NCBI GenBank assembly: GCA_019421105.1
Contig: JAHZFY010000014.1
Coordinates: 1,198 to 10,007 of the forward strand
Source: a bacterium
Lineage (GTDB): Bacteria; Bacillota_I; Bacilli_A; RFN20; CAG-826
Direction of reading: 5' to 3'
DNA: 8,810 nt
The notes under the pieces were generated by a model. It saw only the letters and a program-made list of their open reading frames with translations, was not told the DNA's origin and did no database searches. Shown piece after piece: positions 1 through 5,485 of the stretch. Position 1 is the stretch's first letter. The number at the start of each line of letters is the position of its first letter. Both the position numbers and the translations under genes were made by a program.

Positions 1-449
1 CTGTTAAACAAGCAAAGGAAATCATCGATAATTTTTATTTAACCTTCCCTGAAATCGGTTCATTTTTAAAAGATGTCGTTTTAAGCGCTCAACAAAATGG
101 CTATGTTTCCACTTTATTTGGAAGAAGAAGATATCTTAGAGAAATTTATGATAACAATTATCAAAAAAGAGAATTTGCAAAAAGAGCAGCGATGAACGCC
201 CCAATTCAAGGCACCGCTGCAGACTTGATTAAAATCGTGATGATTAAAATCAATAAGTGGTTAGAAGATAATCATCTAAATACTAAATTGGTTTCTCAAA
301 TTCACGACGAATTAATCTTTAAAGTCGATATTAAAGAAAAAGATTTTGTTTATGAAAATATCAAAAAAATCATGCAAGAAGAAGTTAAACTAAATGTTCC
401 ATTAGAAGTAAATGGAGGATTTGGCAAAACTTGGTATGATGCAAAATAG
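1..449 (+). CDS. polA: DNA polymerase I, C-terminal fragment (5' end outside window)
   Basis: The reading frame is open from base 3 and ends at TAG 447-449, giving about 148 residues of a family A DNA polymerase. Pol I fills gaps in excision repair and replaces Okazaki-fragment primers. Visible motifs run in the expected order: VKQAKEIIDNF and FPEIGSF of the fingers/palm, GYVSTLFGRRRYL, then REFAKRAAMNAPIQGTAAD (motif around the O-helix/palm) and the catalytic motif C, QIHDEL, at 297-314, whose Asp is one of the two metal-binding carboxylates. The C-terminus GGFGKTWYDAK is the usual family ending. The N-terminal domains lie outside the window, so I cannot say whether the 5' nuclease or 3'-5' exonuclease domain is present. 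The stop codon overlaps the Shine-Dalgarno sequence of the next gene, so the two are almost certainly cotranscribed. Confidence 0.96.
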   Translation, partial: VKQAKEIIDNFYLTFPEIGSFLKDVVLSAQQNGYVSTLFGRRRYLREIYDNNYQKREFAKRAAMNAPIQGTAADLIKIVMIKINKWLEDNHLNTKLVSQIHDELIFKVDIKEKDFVYENIKKIMQEEVKLNVPLEVNGGFGKTWYDAK

Positions 450-461
450 GAGGTAAATAAT

Positions 462-1865
462 ATGCCTGAATTACCAGAAGTTGAAACGATAAAAAACAAT
501 TTGTTAAATATCGTTAAAAACAAAAAGATTATCGATGTTAAAGTCTTAAGAGATTCAACGATTTTAAATGACAAAATAGAATTCATAAATTCTATTAAAA
601 ATAAAACAATCAAAGATATTACTCGTATTGGAAAATTTTTAATATTCCATTTAGATGATGATGTTTGCTTTTTATCTCATTTGAGAATGGAAGGAAAATA
701 CTATCAATTCAAAAAGGAAGAAAAAGATTCAAAATATGCACGAGTTGTCTTTTATTTTGATGATGATAGCAAACTTTGCTACGATGATTCGCGCAGTTTT
801 GGCATCATGAAATTAAGCAATGAAAAAAATATATTAAAAGAAAAAGAAATCGCTAAATTAGGACTTGAACCTTTCGATATTAAAGATCCAGATTATCTAT
901 ATCAAAAAGCTAAAAATAAAAATATCCCAATCAAGACATTTTTATTAGATCAAAGCGTTATGGCGGGTTTAGGCAACATTTATGTTGATGAAGTTTTATT
1001 TAAGACAAAAATCCATCCTTTAAATAAACCTTCCTCACTATCTATTGATGATTGCAAAAACATTATTGATAATTCGATTATCACTTTAAATAAAGCTATT
1101 AAAGCAGGTGGCTCCACCATTAAATCCTATCACCCAGGAAAAGGTATCGATGGTAATTTCCAAGTCCAACTTCAAGTTTATGGTAAAAAAGGACAACCAT
1201 GTCCAATATGTCAACATCCATTAAGAAAAATAAGAGTTAACGGACGAGGAACAACTTATTGTCCAATTTGTCAGCCTTATAAAAATGAAATTATAAATAT
1301 CGCTATTTATGGTCCTAGTGGCGTGGGTAAATCTGAAGTAGTCAACATCTTTAAAAAATTAGGATGCGACGTTTTAAAATGCGATGATATCGTTAAAGAT
1401 TTATATGAACAAGTTCAAATAAAAAATGATATTGAATCGATGTTTAATTTAAAATTTGATAACGATAAAGTCGATAAAAACATTTTAAGAGAATATTTAA
1501 ATAATAATTTGACTGAAAAAGTAAAATTAGAAAAATATATCCATCCATTAGTCAAAGAAAAAATTGAAGTATTTTTAAAAAATAGCCTATCTAGTGTTCG
1601 TGTTATAGAAATACCATTGTTATTCGAATCAAAGATGGAGACAATGTTTGATTATTTGATCGCAATAACTTCTAAAAAAGCGGATGAATTATTAAATAAT
1701 AGAGACTCAAAAGCTTACGCTCAAATTAAAAATATCAACTCCACTACTACATTTTTAAAAACAAAAAAAGAAGCCGATTTTATCATTGAAAATGATAATG
1801 ATCTTGCTTCTTTAAATGTAAAGGTTAACGATATATTTAATATATTGAAATCTCGCCAAAATTAA
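462..1865 (+). CDS. mutM-coaE: Fused formamidopyrimidine-DNA glycosylase (Fpg/MutM) - dephospho-CoA kinase (CoaE)
   Basis: One 467-residue frame holds two complete enzymes. Residues 1-272 are Fpg, which excises 8-oxoguanine and formamidopyrimidines and nicks the abasic site: N-terminal PELPEVET with catalytic Pro2 and Glu3, Lys58 in RIGKF, HLRMEGKY at 73-80, Arg111 in DDSRSFG, GLGNIYVDE at 169-177 (helix-two-turn-helix), and a zinc finger C247-x2-C250-x16-C267-x2-C270 with Arg262. Residues 277-467 are CoaE, which phosphorylates dephospho-CoA in the last step of CoA synthesis: P-loop GPSGVGKS (284-291), CDD (307-309), IHPLV (360-364), IPLLFE (384-389) and ADFIIEND (438-445). The usual lid pattern RI..Q reads QIKNIN (421-426), so the kinase half is somewhat divergent. 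The start has AGGAGG at 448-453, 8 nt upstream. Fpg normally ends just after its last Cys pair; here the frame continues with no stop, no SD and no ATG/GTG/TTG for a separate coaE. mutM and coaE are separate neighbours in many Bacilli. Confidence 0.93.
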   Translation: MPELPEVETIKNNLLNIVKNKKIIDVKVLRDSTILNDKIEFINSIKNKTIKDITRIGKFLIFHLDDDVCFLSHLRMEGKYYQFKKEEKDSKYARVVFYFDDDSKLCYDDSRSFGIMKLSNEKNILKEKEIAKLGLEPFDIKDPDYLYQKAKNKNIPIKTFLLDQSVMAGLGNIYVDEVLFKTKIHPLNKPSSLSIDDCKNIIDNSIITLNKAIKAGGSTIKSYHPGKGIDGNFQVQLQVYGKKGQPCPICQHPLRKIRVNGRGTTYCPICQPYKNEIINIAIYGPSGVGKSEVVNIFKKLGCDVLKCDDIVKDLYEQVQIKNDIESMFNLKFDNDKVDKNILREYLNNNLTEKVKLEKYIHPLVKEKIEVFLKNSLSSVRVIEIPLLFESKMETMFDYLIAITSKKADELLNNRDSKAYAQIKNINSTTTFLKTKKEADFIIENDNDLASLNVKVNDIFNILKSRQN

Positions 1866-2736
1866 ATTCTTCATCGATATTAGATTTGATGAGATTTCCA
1901 ATTTGTTTTGCTCTGATTGCTCCTGCTTTATTTAACGAGTATAAAGTGCATACTTCATCAATACTAAAATCAGATGTGAATACTGTCACTAAATGTTTAT
2001 TAGATCTAGCATATAATATTTGAAATAAAATGCCGTCTCTAATATAGTCGTTTTTATATTCATTTCCAAAATCATCGATGAATAAAATGTCACACTCAGT
2101 AAGTGTTTTCATCATTGAATCAAATTTAACTTTATTTATCATAGATAAATCGCTTAATTCTTTAAATCTAAAAGATGAGTTGATAAAGCTGACTGTTTTA
2201 TTTCTATTAATTGCTGAGTAGGCTAAAACAATACTAAAGTAAGTTCTACCTGTTCTAGGAGCCCCTACTAAATAAAACCATTTTCCATTATTTTTTTGCA
2301 TTGCATTAAGAAAACATTGAAAGATGGTTTTTTTAGTTTTATTCATGTCGACATTATCTAAAATTCTTGAATCGATATCATCATCAAAATCTTTAAAATA
2401 GAATAGATTTTCCACTTTTAAATCTTGCAAAATAAACTTACATGGTTCAAGTTGTCTTTCAACAATTCCATTAATATATGATAATTTTGTATTTAAAAGT
2501 CTCGTGGACTTTTTACAGTGTTTAACACCTTTGCAATTTTTGCAATATTTAATGTCTTCTAAAAAATCGTTGATTTTAACAACATTATCTTTAATTACAT
2601 CTTCTGATGTAATACCTATTTTTTCTAATTCTGATAATAGTTCTTTATTTGCGATGATTTCATCATACATCTTTTCTATTTCTTCATTAGAATTTTCTAA
2701 TGATAATTCCACTTCTATTCTTTTTAAATCCGCCAT
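1837..2736 (-). CDS. dnaI: Primosomal protein DnaI, helicase loader (AAA+), atypical Walker A
   Basis: A 299-residue DnaI-type protein. In Bacillota, DnaI loads the replicative helicase (DnaC) at oriC and at PriA-restarted forks. The N-terminal part (1-105) carries a Cys cluster C65-x2-C68-x5-C74 and C99, matching the zinc-binding, helicase-binding domain of DnaI. The AAA+ part follows: Walker A GAPRTGRT (158-165), Walker B CDILFIDD (215-222), a conserved IRDGILFQILYAR stretch, sensor-1 region FTSD (253-256), and a likely arginine finger at Arg275 in AIRAKQI. Two departures stand out: the Walker A lysine is Arg164 (codon AGA), and sensor 1 has Asp where DnaI usually has Asn (FTSN). The start is ATG 2736-2734 with AGGA 7 nt upstream, overlapping the dnaB stop region, so it is translated from the dnaB mRNA. 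The 3' end overlaps the convergent mutM-coaE end by 29 bp. The family assignment is firm; ATPase activity is uncertain. Confidence 0.9.
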   Translation of the reverse strand: MADLKRIEVELSLENSNEEIEKMYDEIIANKELLSELEKIGITSEDVIKDNVVKINDFLEDIKYCKNCKGVKHCKKSTRLLNTKLSYINGIVERQLEPCKFILQDLKVENLFYFKDFDDDIDSRILDNVDMNKTKKTIFQCFLNAMQKNNGKWFYLVGAPRTGRTYFSIVLAYSAINRNKTVSFINSSFRFKELSDLSMINKVKFDSMMKTLTECDILFIDDFGNEYKNDYIRDGILFQILYARSNKHLVTVFTSDFSIDEVCTLYSLNKAGAIRAKQIGNLIKSNIDEEFNFGEISIY

Positions 2737-2740
2737 AAAT

Positions 2741-4009
2741 TCATCCTATATTTTTAAATAATTTAACCCAATCAATATTGTCATCTTCATCTTCGTTAAC
2801 AGTTTGTTTTTCTTCTATGATTGGTTTTTCGATATCTTTTTTTGCACTAGTTTTACTATTTTTACGTTTTTTAGATTTACTTAAATAATTCATTGCATCG
2901 TATGCTGTTTCAATATTTTCTCTTGCTACAGATGCAGCGACTTTTTCAACATAACTTCTTGTTAACTTGTTATCATTTCTTTGCAACGAATAATCGATAA
3001 TCGCATTGATAACACCGTTTTTTAATCCTAATTTAGATGATAAATCATCTATTAGATTCAAATCTGCTTGAACTGGTGTTTTACCACCTTGTAATAATTT
3101 TAAAAATTCCTTACAAGACGCCATTTCCATAAGATTGATTTTATTACCTAAATCTGTATTAGAAGATATTGTGTTATCTTCTTTATTTTCATCATTATTT
3201 TTTCTTAAGAAAGGATATTGAACTTCATCTTGGAATTTATATGTCAATTTTTTAAAATCGATTTTATCTCCAGCTGGACGATTCATATCAAAACAATCGA
3301 TGACATCTAACGCGGCTGTATTTTCATCGATTCCATATAAAGTTGATAGGCGTTCAATTTCTTTTAATATTTTTTTATTGAATATGTTTTCGCTGATTTG
3401 TGAATTTTCTTTAATAGCGACAATGAATTTATCATAATTAAATTCAAAATCGACCAAGCTTTGTTTTCGATCTAATTGTTGATTGTCGACATTCATCGCC
3501 ATTTTATAGATAACATCGTTATAATCTGGTTTAAAAACCTCTGCAAAACTTGAAGAAATTTCACTGCCATCAATTTTTTCATTATCTAATTTAAATGATA
3601 ATTTCATCTTGATAGCTTCTTTTTCACCGATTGATTTTATCAATAATCCATATAATAAGGTGTCATTAAAAAATTTATTTGGTGTTTTAGGAGCGTATAA
3701 TTCATAAGTATAAACACTTATGTCATCACCTTTTTTTAAATAGGTTTTTAATAGACCTAATGCCTCTAATTTTTTTCTTGCATCAACAAATACACCTGTT
3801 GGCATATGCATCCTTATTAAAAACGTTTCATGTTGATTAAATTTAATAGGATGTTTTTTTGCCCCTTCGCTCCATAATGCAAAATAGATGCTCATCGCTT
3901 CATAACCGATGATAGGCATATATAAATCAACAAGCGTCGTCTTATCATAATCCGCTATTAAAGAGGCTAACTCAACTTTATATAAATCACTATGACTTAA
4001 AATAACCAT
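2741..4009 (-). CDS. dnaB: DnaB, replication initiation and membrane attachment protein (Bacillota type)
   Basis: A 422-residue protein of the Bacillota DnaB/DnaD family, not the helicase called DnaB in E. coli. It acts after DnaA and DnaD and with DnaI to place the replicative helicase on melted origin DNA. The N-terminal winged-helix DDBH1 domain shows the family signature LYMPIIGYEAMSIYFALW (29-46). The DDBH2 region is at about 300-376 (FLKLLQGGKTPVQADLNLI, then VINAIIDYSL and YVEKVAASVARENIETAYDAM). The Trp usual in the final DDBH2 helix (pattern EKIASHWAR) is Val361 here. The tail has a Lys/Arg-rich patch (378-392), an acidic run (404-410) and ends WVKLFKNIG. ATG 4009 is the first start in frame, since two TAA codons lie 7 and 6 codons upstream. 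No Shine-Dalgarno is visible and the 5' leader seems to be only about 11 nt. TGA stop; dnaI follows 4 nt later. Confidence 0.9.
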   Translation of the reverse strand: MVILSHSDLYKVELASLIADYDKTTLVDLYMPIIGYEAMSIYFALWSEGAKKHPIKFNQHETFLIRMHMPTGVFVDARKKLEALGLLKTYLKKGDDISVYTYELYAPKTPNKFFNDTLLYGLLIKSIGEKEAIKMKLSFKLDNEKIDGSEISSSFAEVFKPDYNDVIYKMAMNVDNQQLDRKQSLVDFEFNYDKFIVAIKENSQISENIFNKKILKEIERLSTLYGIDENTAALDVIDCFDMNRPAGDKIDFKKLTYKFQDEVQYPFLRKNNDENKEDNTISSNTDLGNKINLMEMASCKEFLKLLQGGKTPVQADLNLIDDLSSKLGLKNGVINAIIDYSLQRNDNKLTRSYVEKVAASVARENIETAYDAMNYLSKSKKRKNSKTSAKKDIEKPIIEEKQTVNEDEDDNIDWVKLFKNIG

Positions 4010-4026
4010 AATTTTTACCGTGAGTT

Positions 4027-4035
4027 ATTATAGCA
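4027..4035 (-). promoter_or_regulatory. Extended -10 promoter of dnaB-dnaI
   Basis: On the minus strand TGCTATAAT is a perfect extended -10 element (TG-n-TATAAT, with TATAAT at 4032-4027). No good -35 hexamer lies 17 bp upstream; that stretch is instead covered by a perfect 16-bp palindrome of seven A, TA and seven T (4039-4054). Transcription would begin near 4021, about 11 nt before the dnaB ATG. Seen directly: the motif. Inferred: the start site and the promoter's use. Confidence 0.7.
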
Positions 4036-4078
4036 TGCAAAAAAATATTTTTTTAGTTAAAAAAAGTGTGTTTAAAAT

Positions 4079-4181
4079 TGTGGATAATGAATTGTGATTT
4101 AAAAAATATAGACTGATGCAATTTTTTATATATATAACAAAAAAATAATGACTAGTTTTCCACATGAAATTTTGTGGATAA
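4079..4181. promoter_or_regulatory. Cluster of three consensus DnaA boxes in the dnaB/pfkA divergent region
   Basis: Three 9-mers fit the DnaA-box consensus TTWTNCACA: TTATCCACA on the minus strand at 4079-4087, TTTTCCACA on the plus strand at 4156-4164, and TTATCCACA on the minus strand at 4173-4181. The last two face each other across an 8-bp spacer. The outer two have the same orientation, 94 bp apart, close to nine helical turns. An A+T-only block (about 4191-4223) lies between the third box and the pfkA promoter. The boxes sit upstream of both the dnaB and pfkA promoters. In B. subtilis the dnaB operon is, as I recall, a reported DnaA target, so DnaA control of dnaB-dnaI is the simplest reading. 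An origin-like function cannot be excluded but is less likely without dnaA or dnaN nearby. Confidence 0.75.
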
Positions 4182-4219
4182 TTAATGGCACATATATAAT
4201 ATTTTATATAAAAAATATA

Positions 4220-4247
4220 TATACATTTTTTCATTTGGTGGTATTAT
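4220..4247 (+). promoter_or_regulatory. pfkA promoter (extended -10)
   Basis: TATTAT at 4242-4247, preceded by TG at 4239-4240 (extended -10), with a weak -35 TATACA at 4220-4225 and a 16-bp spacer. Transcription would begin near 4254, leaving a leader of about 18 nt that contains the pfkA Shine-Dalgarno GAGGT (4260-4264). The nearest DnaA box ends about 38 bp upstream of the -35. Confidence 0.6.
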
Positions 4248-4271
4248 ATGTAAGGAAATGAGGTAACAATC

Positions 4272-5231
4272 ATGATTAAAAAATTAGCAGTTCTTACAAG
4301 CGGCGGCGATGCTCCTGGCATGAATGCTTGCGTCAGAGCAGTTATCCGTACTTGCTTAGCCCATAATATTGAACCATATGTCATATATGATGGCTATAAA
4401 GGTTTATTAGAAGAAAAAATTGTCAAAGTTGATAAATCATTTACTCAAGATATTATCAATCGTGGCGGCACAATTATTAAAAGTGCCCGTCTTCCAGAAT
4501 TTAAAAATGTCGAATTGCAAAAAAAGGCTGTTGAAATTTTAAAAAGCAAAGGCATTGATGCTTTAGTTGGTATCGGCGGAGATGGTACATATAAAGGATT
4601 ATTAGGATTATCTAAATTAGGTTATCCAGTCGTCGGTGTTCCAGGCACCATCGATAACGATATTGCATCAACTGACAAAACCATTGGTTTTGATACAGCA
4701 TTAAATACCATTTGTGAATGTATCGATAAAATCAAAGATACTTCCTCTTCTCATCAAAGATGTAGCGTCGTTGAAGTCATGGGAAGATTTTGTGGAGACT
4801 TAGCTATTTTTTCAGGTATTGCCGAAGCTGCAGAATTGACAATCACATTTGATCATCGCATTCCTGATGAAGTCATTTTTGAAAAATTAAAAACGATGCA
4901 TGATAAAGAAAAAAGCCACGCTATCGTCATCGTTTCTGAAAATTTATTAGATGTTAATGAATTTGCAAAAGAAATTGAAGAAAACACTGGATTTGAAACA
5001 CGTGCTGAAGTATTAGGACGTTTACAAAGAGGTGGCACCCCTACTGCAAGCGATCGTATTTTAGCTTCCATGTTAGGTAATGCTGCTGTTGAGTTATTAG
5101 CTAATGGTTTTGAAGGTCGCGTTGTTGGCACAAGAAAAAATGCTATTGTTGACTATCCAATCAATCAAGCTTTATCAATGGAAAGAGATATTCATAAACC
5201 ATTGATGCATTTAATTGATTTATTAGCATAA
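4272..5231 (+). CDS. pfkA: ATP-dependent 6-phosphofructokinase
   Basis: A 319-residue cytoplasmic phosphofructokinase, the usual bacterial length. It phosphorylates fructose 6-phosphate to fructose 1,6-bisphosphate, the committed step of glycolysis. Motifs: GGDAPGMN (11-18), IGGDGT (101-106), PGTIDND (124-130) with catalytic Asp128, Arg163, MGR (170-172), SEN (222-224) and LGRLQRGG (248-255). Gly after GGD and the G in PGTIDND mark the ATP-using type; PPi enzymes have Asp and Lys there. In the last motif the usual His (LGHIQRGG, which contacts the substrate phosphate) is Arg250. GAGGT lies 7 nt before the ATG. pfkA often pairs with pyk in Bacillota, but here it stands alone between dnaB and thrS. 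The gap to the thrS leader holds no convincing terminator, so read-through into thrS is possible. Confidence 0.96.
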   Translation: MIKKLAVLTSGGDAPGMNACVRAVIRTCLAHNIEPYVIYDGYKGLLEEKIVKVDKSFTQDIINRGGTIIKSARLPEFKNVELQKKAVEILKSKGIDALVGIGGDGTYKGLLGLSKLGYPVVGVPGTIDNDIASTDKTIGFDTALNTICECIDKIKDTSSSHQRCSVVEVMGRFCGDLAIFSGIAEAAELTITFDHRIPDEVIFEKLKTMHDKEKSHAIVIVSENLLDVNEFAKEIEENTGFETRAEVLGRLQRGGTPTASDRILASMLGNAAVELLANGFEGRVVGTRKNAIVDYPINQALSMERDIHKPLMHLIDLLA

Positions 5232-5243
5232 TAATATTATTAT
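5215..5243 (+). promoter_or_regulatory. Possible promoter of the thrS T-box leader
   Basis: TTGATT at 5215-5220 (inside the end of pfkA) and TATTAT at 5238-5243, with a 17-bp spacer, would start a transcript about 10-15 nt before the T-box. The region is very AT-rich, so a chance match is possible. The alternative is read-through from pfkA. Confidence 0.4.
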
Positions 5244-5259
5244 ATTAATGTAAATAAGG

Positions 5260-5470
5260 CGTTGAAGAAGACACGCTTTAATAAATGAGCATATAGAGAA
5301 GGAATTCTAGGCTGTAAGATTCCGATGCAGTTTATTAAAGTACCACTTCTGAGCTCTTAGGTAACTAAGTCGTTCCCGTCGTTAAAGGATATGAGTGTGT
5401 AAAACTATTTTACAAATTAAGGTGGTACCGCGCAGATGATGCGTCCTTGGGAAGCCTTTTTTATTTTTTA
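5260..5470 (+). promoter_or_regulatory. Threonine T-box leader of thrS
   Basis: The conserved T-box AAGGTGGTACCGCG is at 5419-5432; its UGGU bulge would pair with the ACCA 3' end of uncharged tRNA-Thr. Stem I is clear: AGAAG (5266-5270) pairs with CTTCT (5346-5350), a 10-bp helix joins 5276-5285 to 5331-5340, and GGAAT/ATTCC (5301-5305/5319-5323) closes the distal part above an AGAGA motif. Between the lower helices the specifier loop contains ACC (5342-5344), a threonine codon, matching the thrS gene downstream. Stem III is TGTAAAA/TTTTACA (5398-5404/5408-5414). The antiterminator pairs AAGG (5419-5422) with CCTT (5445-5448). A U-rich tract follows from 5457, but I could not find a strong terminator hairpin that uses CCTT. 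Expected role: raise thrS expression when tRNA-Thr is uncharged. Confidence 0.92.
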
Positions 5471-5485
5471 TAGGAGGAAAAAGAT

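Noticed and set aside
1847..1898. Inverted repeat GAAATCTC/GAGATTTC at the convergent gene ends
   Set aside because: The arms are 8 bp with a 36-nt loop, both lie in coding sequence, and no T run follows on either strand, so it is not a convincing terminator.
4028..4234. A 68-codon reverse-strand frame in the dnaB/pfkA spacer
   Set aside because: It is an AT-rich translation rich in I, F, Y and N, without an SD, and lies over DnaA boxes and promoters.
4853..5131. Reverse-strand frame inside pfkA, and similar frames opposite mutM, dnaI, thrS and infC
   Set aside because: Each is antisense to a conserved gene, lacks an SD and resembles no family.
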